Positions 1 to 10,437 of a stretch of DNA of 64,000 nt are shown piece after piece. Every line of letters starts with the position of its first letter. Within the stretch, counting starts at the first letter, position 1. The position numbers and the translations under genes are program-made. The stretch lies in assembly GCA_001931875.2 (NCBI GenBank), contig MSJH02000808.1, positions 264,997 to 328,996 on the forward strand, written 5' to 3'. Under the pieces are notes generated by a model. The model worked only from the letters and a program-made list of their open reading frames with translations. It made no database searches and had not been told where the DNA came from. This stretch comes from Byssochlamys sp. IMV 00236. Taxonomy: Eukaryota; Ascomycota; Eurotiomycetes; Eurotiales; Thermoascaceae.

Positions 1-629
1 GAAAACCTTGTAATATAGATTTTTTTTTGTCCATCCATAGATGAAAAATTGGATGCATGTCATAGCTAGGGCGCAGTTGCAATACCATATGTAATCAGAG
101 TGGGGACATCTGTAACTAGTTATTCGACGGTTCATTATTATCGCCTTTCATCACGATAACTGCCCGGTGAGCATATTTAGTGCCCGGTTTTATAGGAATT
201 CGCTATTTCTATACAGGTTATCTTTGTGAAGAATCTCGAGTGATAAACAACTACAGTCACAATTTCTTAGTCTTGGCACTCTAGGACGGGTCTAGATTTG
301 CATATATGAATATATATATATACGATGCTTTGGCCTCCTATGAATATAAACAGCTTGTAAAAGCGGGGTGCAGTACGATAAACATGGGACGGTTAACTTA
401 ACGTAACGGTATTACCACCCCTCTTCCCCTCCTATCATCATCGCTTTCAACTCTCCAGCTTTTTACCCCATATGTATCAATTAGTCATATTCCTGATATC
501 TCACCCTTGATTAGACTACTCCAGTGACATTGCCTCGTCTCAGCAAACACTTTTTTCTATTTTTTTGTATCCTCCACCCTGAGGAAGGGTTAAAAGTTCG
601 AAGTTACACACTATCTACTTATCTGCAAA
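1..629. other. intergenic, nitrilase promoter side
   Basis: No gene is supported here. The stretch holds a TA dinucleotide run near 306-322 and pyrimidine-rich tracts (about 418-460 and 548-568) of the kind that precede fungal start codons. It is the presumed promoter and 5' UTR of the nitrilase-family gene starting at 630. Confidence 0.5.
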
Positions 630-1883
630 ATGGCCCCGACTCACAAGGTGGCCGTCATTCAATGGCACATAAAGGTCCGTGCGGAATTGCCCGCATACCT
701 ATCATCTTGCATGTCTTGCATAGGTACTTATGAGTTAACTAACGCGCGGTGCAGGATCTTGCGCCTGAAGAGAACCATGTCAAAGCATGTAATTATATAC
801 GCCAAGCTGCTGCTCAAGGTGCAGAACTAGCTGTGCTCCCGGAGTATGTTCACCATCTAGAATATTTAATCATGACCCTTCTTAGAACCAGGAGGGAGGA
901 CCTGCTGTTATCTTTTATCCAACTGTTTCCATTTCTTCTACCTGATGAAAGTAATTACACAAAGCTAACATGTCTATAACAGATACCACCTCGTCGGCTG
1001 GGTCCCAGAAGATCCCCTCTACGTAACTCTAGCAAACGACTATCTCAAATATCTCGAATCCTACCAATCACTAGCTAAAGAGCTCAACATCTGCATCGTC
1101 CCCGGCACCCTGGTCGAGCGCCACATCATCACATCTGACAATGGTGAAGAAACCGCACGGCTGTACAACACAGCTCACTTCATCGGCAATGATGGCCAAA
1201 TCCTAGGCTCTTACCGCAAGAAGAATATCTGGATCCCCGAACGAGACCATCTGAGCTCATCGGCTCATGATCCGCATGAAGTGATTGATACGCCGATTGG
1301 AAAAGTCGGCTTGTTGATCTGTTGGGATTTGGCGTTTCCGGAGGCTTTTAGAGAACTTATCGCTAAGGGTGCGGAGGTCATTATTGTTCCGACTTATTGT
1401 AAGTTTAATCCCATCTCCATTTTATTTTATTTTTTTTATCACCCTCGTGTTTTCTATGAATATCGTCTCTCGAGAAAATACAATATTTCATCCCTTCTAA
1501 GAATTGGCTTCCAATCCACCCCTACTAACACAATACCTACTCAAGGGACGAAATACGACGCCCTCCCCGAGGCTCTAGCCCTGAACCCCGAAACAGAAGT
1601 CCTCTTCATCGACTCCACCCTCACTTCCCGCTGTTTCGAAAATACCTGCGCGATCATCTTCGCAAACGCCGCGGGCCCCGCGGATAAGTTCATGGGCACG
1701 TCACGCGTCTCTCTACCTTTCGTAGGCGCAGTGGGGAAGATGGGAAGTGAAGAGGGCGTTTCTGTAGCGGATATGGATTTGGGGATTTTGGATCTTGCGG
1801 AGAGTTGTTATAAGGTTAGGCAGGATATTAATAGTGAGGGGTGGCATTATGTGTATAGGCATAATAGTGCGGCGGGGTTGTGA
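630..1883 (+). CDS. nitrilase-superfamily carbon-nitrogen hydrolase
   Basis: Four exons (630-674, 755-843, 983-1398, 1546-1883) give 295 aa, the normal length of a single-domain CN hydrolase. The predicted reaction is hydrolysis of a nitrile or amide C-N bond; the substrate cannot be told. The Glu-Lys-Cys triad is visible: Glu45 in LPEY, Lys124 in YRKKN and Cys158 in ICWDLAFPE. The Tyr after the Glu and the Trp in PTYW are each restored only when introns 2 and 3 are removed, which supports those junctions. Intron 1 has a TTAACTAAC branch point. The start at 630 gives the usual short N-terminus running straight into the first beta strand (KVAVIQ). No signal peptide is seen, so it is probably cytosolic. 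It is convergent with vps1 and appears intact. A cyanide hydratase or a beta-ureidopropionase-like amidase is an alternative subfamily reading. Confidence 0.88.
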
Positions 1884-2749
1884 GGAGAGTTTAAAGATGG
1901 AATTGAAAATAGGTAGGGCGGCGATGGTTGTGAAGATGGTTATCATAGTATAGTATAGTATAGTATAGCTATACATGTACACTCATGAAACAATTCATAG
2001 ACCCGAGAGTTATATCCTACAACTCTAGCACTACAATTCGAAACAGCAAAGTGCGCCACAGTTCGACCGTGGTGGCTGTGCCCCGCTTGTGCCGAATCTG
2101 CCACGTGTTCCATCAACTACCAATCGGCGTCCATATCATGTACGGATATAGATAGTTGGGGAATCGAAGTTAAACACCCGATCAATGAACAACATTGGCC
2201 AATGGACATGATCAGATCATAATAATATATGTACTCGTCTCATTGCATATGCTGTCAGAGGGCACCCTGCAACTACTAGGTACTTCCCGTCCCGCTAGAT
2301 TTTATTTTGCCAAACCGAAAGCAATATAAGGTGACTATGAGCGCTATGCCGAGGACAGAAACACGGTCACAGAAATACAGTAGGAACGAAGACAGAATCA
2401 AGAAAAAGGACACCATTAATCTTATCTAAAAAATCAGGCAAGGAGGATAGAAGGGCTAGGGTAAAGGTCAGAACGTAGTGGTCACAAAAAGAAGACATCG
2501 TCAGGCAGGCCAATAGAAACAGCTCATCATAAGGGAGACAGCAACAATCTTCATGTCTGAAATGGAAACATAACCATGCTAGCTCCTAGACAGACAGACC
2601 CAAAATGAAATTCATTCAACGGCCACCGATCAATCAAATAGGGGAACAATGGTCACGGACCCGCAGGTAAAGGCAAACTGGTATAACGGAACATGTGCAT
2701 ATCACTCTCCGGGCAGGCACCCGGAGACGCCAAGCTGAATACTTCCTGT
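1884..2749. other. intergenic between convergent genes, with TATAG microsatellite
   Basis: This is the shared 3' region of the nitrilase gene (+) and vps1 (-). A short pentanucleotide TATAG tract (about 4.5 units) sits at 1945-1968. No further coding sequence is supported; the small reading frames here lack recognisable protein features. Confidence 0.5.
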
Positions 2750-5258
2750 CTACTGTACTTGACTGACGATTTCGCTGGCGCGCGACAGACTCTCCACCAT
2801 CTGCTGGCACTCTTTCCGGCGGCGGATCGTGTAGTCGCTCTCCTTGAGCAGATCATCCAGTTCCTGGGTGCGGTACATGTTCTCAAGCAGCTCGCGCTGC
2901 ATTTCTTCCTTACTGTACCTGTTGACAGAGTTAGAAAATATCAGCAGAGCGAGTGTACGATCAAATACGTACTGGACGAGGGTGTACATGATAGCCTTGG
3001 GGACCATGTCGATCATGGTCCGCTTGACAATGTTGAAGTAAGATTGGATCAGCAGCTCTGTTATGTGGTCAGCATCTGCTAGAATAATGTGCGCGGAATA
3101 GCAATATCCTTACTGATAACTTCGACTTCGCTGTTCTCTCGTTCGGAGAGAGTCCCGGATGCTCTCAGGGTTGGTGGCGGGGGTTCCATGGCAGCCATCT
3201 TCTTCTTATTCTTGGACGCGAAGAAGCTGCCAAAGAATCCGCCGTTGGTCTCGGTATCTCCCCTCATAGTGTCCAAGGATGGACTACCTGAACGGGGAGG
3301 TGGCAACGGCTTTCCTGTCTTGGGGTCGACTGGGGTAGGCTTTCCAGCATTCTGGCGCTCATTGACAATAGCCATAGCCTGTGGTAATGTTAGTTCTGAC
3401 CTTCACGACGTTCTCGAGATATCACTCACCCTATGGCCATTAAGAAAATCAGGGTGACCAGTGTTGATGTAACACGCTTCCATGGCAATCAGATCTTTCA
3501 CAAGCTTGTTGGTAGGTTCCATGGCCTTCTTGAAGAATTGGATCACCACAGTATGGAACTTCTCCTTGAGCATGGGGTACCTCCGGAAGAGTTGCTTGGC
3601 GAGCAGCTGACCCAGAATCCGAACCAGTTCGTCATAGACCAAAGAAACACATTTCAAACTGGGGTCCTCCAGTCGCTTGATTTGTTGTTTGACGATCAGT
3701 TCGAAAGCAGTGGTGCCAACGAACAGTGCAGGCGATGAACCAGAAGAGTTGTAAAGAATAGTCCTGATGTCGATGTCCTTGACCTGGTCAAACGGATCGA
3801 CGGCCTTGATACCGTTCGAGTACAGTTCGTGGAAGACGAAACTGATACGGGCACCACCGGAAAGCTCAACGCTTGACAGCTCCTGGTTGTTTCCATCCAA
3901 CACCGTCCGGTACTCGTTGCTAAATTCCGTGATGATGTTGAGGACGATGTTTGCAGCGTTGCCGAGCATGGAATCTCCCAGTTGAGAAAGCTCCGAGGTA
4001 TACTTCTGTAGAGAGGAGGAAATTCTGGCCTTGATATCAGGAAGCGTCTGTTTTATGTGCATCATGAGGATCTAGAAGGAATGGCTCGGTCAGTAATTTT
4101 GCAAGAGCTATCACAGAGTACATTGTACGAACCAAGTTGAGTTTTCTCGCCAGGTAAGGAGTTCCACAGTACGAAGCCTTGTTCCGGTAGGCCTTGTGGC
4201 TCTCAAAGAAATTCTTCTCGTGCTCGAGCGCATAGGAGATGGCGCGCTTGTTCTCAATATCACGCTGACCACGGTTGACCACCGGGACGTAACCAAGTCG
4301 CAGAGGGATGATCCTGCCCGCAAGGATATCTACGACGTCCGTACCCTCGTCCATCAGATCAACCTTTGTCAAGACACCGATCGTGCGCTGACCCTCGGGA
4401 TCGACTTCGCGCGCCAGCTTCAATCCATCCGAGTTGGCCAAGTCCTGGTTCGCAGCAGTAACGGCGAGGATAATCGCGTTTGGCTTGCTGATCTGCTTCA
4501 ACACCATATCCCTAATCTGCTTTTCGATATCCTTTGGCTGGTCGCCAACGGGAACCTTTGTGAGACCTGGCAGATCGACCAGGGTGAGGGTCAGGACGTT
4601 CGGAGAATAGATGCGCAGGTTGATCGGAGCGGGTGAGATGCCTGCATTGCGGCCAACTTTGGCTTCTGTCTCGCGCACAATCTCGTCTCTGATCTTGTTG
4701 AAGTCGTAGAATTTCTGGCCCGGGAGATGTAGGAACTCGCCATACTCGTCCAGGTTTGCTTCAGCGTCCGTAGAGTCTTTGAGGGTGTCGTCCTTCACTC
4801 CGTTAAGCTGCTTTCCCGCGGGCTTGTTGATCAACTGAAGAATAAGAGGTCGTCGAGTCACGATTCCTGAACCTCGGGGGAGACTGACGGCGGTTGTTAG
4901 CGATGACGCGGACAAAGGAAGGGTGGTGCGACAGGATCATGCAGATACTCACAAGTCTCTCCCTACAATGTTTTCCAACACGGAACTCTTTCCACTCGAT
5001 TGCGATCCCACGACGGCTATCTGTGGCAAGTCGATCGGGTTTTGGACCTGGAGGAGGGGTCAGTCTGGCAATCTGAGGACAACAAACAAGACAGCGTAAC
5101 GTACGCCCACAGTCGTGAAGACATCCTGTAGCTTGTTAACAAGGTTGATAAGGTTGGGATCATTAACGTTTATCCTGAGGCAGACTATCGTTAGCTATAC
5201 ACTGTGGGGAGAGCTGGCTGTAGGGGAACGGGGTTGCGCACGAGGTCGGCGTTGCCAT
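2750..5258 (-). CDS. vps1: dynamin-like GTPase Vps1 (vacuolar protein sorting)
   Basis: Eight exons on the minus strand (5258-5242, 5174-5105, 5047-4953, 4883-4133, 4071-3430, 3378-3114, 3057-2973, 2918-2750) give 697 aa in frame, typical of fungal Vps1/VpsA. The GTPase domain comes first: the P-loop GSQSSGKS at about residues 43-50, then the DLPG and TKVD motifs. A dynamin middle domain follows, then a short variable linker rich in Lys and Pro ([12 protein letters not shown]). The GTPase effector domain closes the protein. There is no PH domain and no proline-rich tail, which separates it from classical dynamin. Known roles of the family are membrane scission at the late Golgi, endosome and vacuole, and peroxisome division. 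The first exon is only 17 nt (MATPTS, donor GTGCGC) and is the least certain part; it was chosen because it restores the family-like INVNDPNLI start. The gene lies head-to-tail with vma1, another vacuolar gene. Confidence 0.95.
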
Positions 5259-5884
5259 GGCTGGCAAAGTCCACGGACACGAATCCGCTCAACAAGGAGA
5301 TAATTGAAGAAAGCACCGTAGTATACCCTGCCGCTGCAGCGGAGAGGTCAAAGTCTTTGAGCAGGGAAACGGTAGTAGTGAGGGAAGAAACGGTGGTGAT
5401 GTATGGTATACAGCAGGTATGTTGCTAGTCAAGCGGCGAAGTGTGAGTTCGCTTCCGCTCCGATAGGGAAGTCCTGAGGCTGCCGCGAGCTTAATCCCTG
5501 GTCCGCCCCCGAGATATAAACGAACTCTAGAACAGCGAAGCAGCGTCCAGTCAGATTTCGCTCTCAAACAGTAGTTTAACGGCTCTTTGGGTCTTCTTCT
5601 TCTATGGTACTCCCTTCTTCTTCTCCTCTGCCCCCTTTTTCTTATCCCCCGCTTGCACATGGACTGTGCCACGGGATGCCGTCGCTTGGCCACCGGAGGC
5701 GAAATACTGCTGCCTGACCTGCTACGAGTACACAACAAACACGTGGAACGGCACAATGCAATGATATCTATACTGTTTAATCGACGTGATTTCAAACCAA
5801 AGACATGATATATAGCTACGATGGAACTTGGTATGCTACAGCTTCTGGAACCCAACGTCTCCTCCAACAGGCGGCATGACCGCC
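5259..5884. other. vps1 promoter / vma1 3' region
   Basis: About 630 bp between two genes on the same strand. It should contain the vps1 promoter and 5' UTR and the vma1 3' UTR. A minus-strand reading frame extends from vma1 into this stretch, but only by reading through the last vma1 intron, so it is not coding. Confidence 0.5.
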
Positions 5885-7974
5885 TTACAAGTCGGACACC
5901 GATGCGAATCTCTCCGACATATCCTGCAGGAGTTTCTCGTACTGCGAAAGAATCAGCAAGAAATTCCACATAAAAGAGCAGGCACGAATCTCTCACCTTC
6001 GCTGTCACGGCCTTCTCGTCGTCTGGGACCTCGAACTTCATACTGCGCAGCGCCGTCTGAATGTCCGCCGTAGCCTCTCTGACCTTGGCCCAACTCTGAC
6101 CCTGCGCGATTGCCTTCTGAGCCTCATCATGGAAGCCCATGAAGGCCTTCATCATGTATTCAGTCTTCCATAAAGGACAGAACTGGTCGTAGTCACTGTA
6201 ACCGTTCTGTTGGAGGAAGTCGTCCTTTAGGAGGGCAGCTACATCCAGTGTGATCTTGTCGGAATCACCAAGTGCGGATTTACCAACCAGCTGCACGACC
6301 TGATCAAGGTCCTCAGAGGTCGACAGAATCTCCTTGATGTGGTCTCGAAGGCGAGGGAATTCGGGGTGCTCCTTCTCGTAGTATTTGTCGAGGATGTTGG
6401 TGTACTTGCTGTAGGACACCGACGTGTTGACTGAAGGGAAGTGCTTTCGCTGAGCCAACTTCTTGTCCAAACCCCAGAACACCTGCACAATACCAAGGGT
6501 ACTGCTGGTAACTGGATCTGAGAAATCACCACCAGGGGGACTGACGGCACCAACAATACTGACACTGCCCTGTCTCTCGGGGCTACCGAGTGCGGTACTC
6601 TTTCCGGCACGCTCATAGAACGAGGCGAGCTTAGCTCCCAGGTACGCGGGGAAACCCTGATCAGCAGGCATCTCTCCCAGACGACCCGAAATCTCACGCA
6701 GAGCCTCGGCCCAACGAGAACTGGAATCAGCCATCATCGCAACGTTCTTTCCCTGGTCACGGAAGTATTCAGCGACAGTGATACCGGTGTAGATAGAGGC
6801 TTCACGAGCGGCGACAGGCATGTTCGAGGTGTTCGCAATCAGACAAGTACGCTTCATGATGGGCTCTCTGCGGCCGCCAACATCGATCGACAGCTATTAT
6901 GTATATAAGTCGTTAGCAATAGCACCCTGCGTAGTGATGTCGAGTATTCCACCCACCTCTGGGAAATCCATAAGCACTTCAGCCATCTCGTTACCACGCT
7001 CACCACAACCGACGTAGACGATGATATCACTGTTGGAGAATTTGGAGACACTCTGGGAAATAACGGTCTTGCCGCATCCGAAGGCACCAGGGATACAGAC
7101 GGTACCACCCTGGACACTGGGGAAGAGAGCATCCAGCACTCTCTGTCCGACGATGAAGGGCGAATCGGCCGTCAGCTTCTCATTGACCGGTCTGGGCACA
7201 CGGACGGGCCAGCTGTGCATCATGCTGTACTCGGTCTTCTTGCCGTCAAACTCAACCTCCAACAGCTTCTCATCGACAGTGTAGCTTCCAGCCTCAGCTA
7301 TCCGAGTGATGGTACCACGCGCGCGGGGCGGCAGCAGGATCTTGTGGTCATCCAACAAGCTGTTCTCGAAAACGCTACCCCAGATGTCACCTCCGGTGAT
7401 GTGGTCGCCCACTTTGAGGCTACCGGGCTTGAAGTCCCATTTCTTTTCGCGATCAAGAGCAGGCACAGCGATACCGCGGGGAATGTAGATACTGTCGGAC
7501 TTGGACGAGATGGCCTTGAGGGGTCGCTGGATACCGTCATAGATAGTCTCCATCAAACCAGGGCCCAGCTCGACGGACAAGGGCTTTCCTGTTCTCACGA
7601 CGGGGTCTCCGACAGTAACACCGGCTGCAATTTGGAAGAAAAGTTCCCATGTCAGCTTCATGCAACCAGCAGAGACAGCTCAAGCCAGTCTGTTTTGTAC
7701 CTGTTTCCTCGTAGACCTGGATGGTCGCCTTGTCTCCCTCGATCCTGATAACCTCTCCGACAAGCTGATCATGGCCAACACGGCACTGGAAAGAACCCTC
7801 TGGTTAGTATCCATGACCGAGATTGTCGAGGGGGTGACAGCAGCGTACCAGTTCGTACATGGCGCATCCAATCATGTTCTCTGCCACGACGACAGGACCG
7901 GCGACCGAGAAGATGGAGCCATATTCATCCTCAGAGGCTTCAAGGCGCTTTCTCTCCTTGGTAGAAGGCGCCAT
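5885..7974 (-). CDS. vma1: V-type H+-ATPase catalytic subunit A (Vma1)
   Basis: Five exons (7974-7849, 7785-7701, 7624-6957, 6893-5997, 5941-5885) encode 610 aa. The product is the nucleotide-hydrolysing A subunit of the V1 sector, which drives proton pumping into the vacuole and other acidic organelles. Visible features are an N-terminal beta-barrel region ([11 protein letters not shown]), the P-loop GAFGCGKT at residues 250-257, the GERGNE stretch, and [26 protein letters not shown] catalytic sequence later on. The P-loop is uninterrupted, so the intein found at this site in budding yeast Vma1 is absent. The last exon holds only 18 codons plus the stop and ends the protein as expected for the family. 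The start at 7974 matches the usual fungal length. The frame stays open for 126 further codons upstream (to 8352), which is discussed as a finding. The neighbour vps1 also acts at the vacuole. Confidence 0.96.
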
Positions 7975-9702
7975 CTTGCGTATGCTCCAGGCGTCGCTGA
8001 CCGGGTATGTAGGTGGTGGAGGGGGCTGCTCGATACTACTGCTCGAGCTGTTGTTGGAGGTGGGCGAGTCGGGGAGCGGTGGCAGGTCGTCTAGTCTGGG
8101 CGGCGGAGGCGGAGGAGCTTCCTGTGACGACGAACTCGATCCGGCCTCAGCAGCAGCAGCAATGCCGGACGACGGGTCAACAACACCACCGCTGGCGATC
8201 AGATCCAGCAGAGAAGGGCGTGCCTTGAGTCGAATGGTCCTCAAGCCCAACATACACTTTCCATTGAGCGCTGGCCAAAGTGTCTGTGGTCTCGAGTTAC
8301 CTGCTGAAGTTGGGTGTGGTTTACTCCAGCTCCGCCCAGAACGCCGAACCACGGCCTAAGATATAATAGTCGGAGCTCCACGCGGCTCATACTAGGAGGG
8401 ATCAACTGATCCCTGTTCTGCTTATTCACTCTTCAGTTGTCTTGGTGTTGTGATCTGTGCGGTTCCTGAAACCATCCAATTATGCCTACAGGTGTGGTAA
8501 ATAAAGATGTCCTGCACTCATGGGGATCTCGATCAAAATTATCATCCATCAAGCCCCCAAAGTGGATCCATGGGTGAGGACTTAACATACTTTACACTGC
8601 TAACTAGTTAATTGGTTAATATTGCTGATCTGAAGTGACACCGCGAGTATAGGTTTCCTGATAACAACCATATCATATGGGAGCATGTGTAAATCTATCA
8701 AAAGCAATTCTTTGCCGAGCACAAATTGCAGCAAACATTGGTTTTCCCATTGACATAATTTCAGAATGAAAAACAATTACAGCAGAGAAACCAAGGTAGT
8801 TATTGACTTACACGAGCGCTGTAAGTAGGAGACCAGACTAATGAACTACCTAGACTCTCTGTTCTCTTAGCCAATCAAGTTGAGCCTGGCATAGTCTGCA
8901 TCACTTATCTATGAGCATCTCAGAGTTGTGTTTCGAGATGATCCTAGTCTCTGAATGACATTTCAGAACCCAATGAAGAAGGTTTTGGCCGGTGATTGAA
9001 ATATGCTGGAGACTTTGATCTTGTTTGCCTCGAAAAACGATATTTGTCTTTCGAATCCGTACTTCACGACGCCTTTGGCAGAGAGACTGATAGAGTTGTT
9101 CACCTCCTCCCATCAACTATCAGTCCTTGTGTATATTTTCAGAAGGTAATAACGGATCTTAGACCGGTGTAGCTAAACAGGCAATTGAAGAAAAGCGCGT
9201 TTCTGCTAGCAGTCTTTGGGTATCGTTCTATCTCATAAATCTATGCGTTGAGAACTTCCGGATACACCACAACAACGCCCAACACATTCTTAAGCCCATT
9301 GAATAAGATATTATGGTTGTAGTGCAGGCTTCCTGTGTAGAGACATCCGCCTAAACGTCTTAAAGCGCTTGGTTCTGATTTTACTTATCCTTGATAGGGT
9401 CTTAAGCTGTAGCCCAACAACTTTCCTTTCTAAGCGCGCTGCAGTTTCTGTTGGAATAGTCTCGTTGTATGGCTAAGCACTGCCTCTGGGCAATCCCTGT
9501 TCTGGATCATAATTCTGCCACGCATGCGTTGCGGTGCAGGGAAGGCAGCGGTAGCGAATATTTCAACAAAGAAAACCTGACGGCAGATTCCGTTTGTTTT
9601 ATCACCAGATTATATATCAGGTTGATCGATCAACTTGTCATAGCTAACTCCATTCTCTTGAACAAAACACATACTACTTACTACACTACAATATCTGCAA
9701 CT
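7975..9702. other. intergenic between vma1 and the IFI6-like gene
   Basis: The first ~380 bp (to 8352) are GC-rich and encode, in frame with vma1 on the minus strand, a Pro- and Ser-rich stretch. The rest (about 8400-9700) is ordinary mixed-composition DNA. A TATA-like run (TTATATATCA) lies at about 9609-9618, upstream of the small gene at 9703. No other gene is supported. Confidence 0.45.
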
Positions 9703-9968
9703 ATGGGTCTTTTCTCGACTCTGCTGTTTCTCGTGAAACTCCTACCCTCCTTGCTCTTGAGAGTAGGCGGATTCGGTCCCTTGGGGCCCGTTGCAGGTAT
9801 ATTTGCGACCGGTTCATCTGTTTGCTAAAAGGAAACGGAACCAATCTAACTGATTATCTGGCTTTAGGAAGTCTCGCTGCCGCTTACCAGTCGTGGCGTT
9901 TTGGCGCATTTATATCTGCTGGGTCTACGTTCTCCGTCCTTCAATCCTTAGCAATGAAGTTGGCTTAA
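9703..9968 (+). CDS. small IFI6/IFI27 (ISG12)-like hydrophobic protein
   Basis: Two exons (9703-9796 and 9868-9968; 71-nt intron with CTAACTGAT-type branch) give 64 aa. Residues 1-20 form a hydrophobic, Leu-rich N-terminal segment that could be a signal or membrane anchor. After the splice comes a Gly/Ala-rich helix pair, PVAGSLAAAYQS then ISAGSTFSVLQSLAM. This resembles the AGS-x-AA..QS...AGS-x-F..LQS-x-AM pattern of the Ifi-6-16/ISG12 family, whose animal members are small mitochondrial or ER membrane proteins linked to apoptosis and innate immunity. Short members are known in fungi but poorly studied. This copy is short, with only a brief Gly-rich lead before the core. It is convergent with the MACPF gene, 470 bp stop to stop. 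The assignment rests on motif resemblance read by eye. Confidence 0.66.
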
Positions 9969-10437
9969 GCAACCATGTTCCACTTGGGACCTCAGTGCCA
10001 TGGGTATAGCCACAGATGATGGAAGTGTTAATTACGGTGAAGGAGGACTCGGGCTTTTTAGATCAGGTTCATCGCCAATCTACATTACATATGTCTTCCA
10101 TGGCCAGAGGGTACTGGAATGAGAAAATGGCGTCGCGAGCAGACATACTTCTTGAACTTTTCTTATTATCACGATGTACCTAATTCCAGGATCCAGTAGG
10201 TGTGAACAGCTACCTGTTTTCCAATATGCTTGCTGCATTTATAACCTTTCCCATGGAGTCAGAGAGATTGAATGATCGCTCCTTGTACTCTTTCCTTCTC
10301 AATGTGGTAATTGCTAGATACTTAGGTACTCGGGTGGTATAACCTCCTGGGGTGGGCTGAGCTCGCCCTTGAAAGCAGGAGTCACAGCTGCGCCGCCGGT
10401 TTCTTCTTTTGAGTCGTTAGATACGGTACAAAGTCTA
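9969..10437. other. intergenic between convergent IFI6-like and MACPF genes
   Basis: Shared 3' region of two convergent genes. No open reading frame or structured element stands out. Confidence 0.4.

Noticed and set aside
6900..7150. Intein in Vma1
   Set aside because: The P-loop region GAFGCGKT reads straight through with no insertion.
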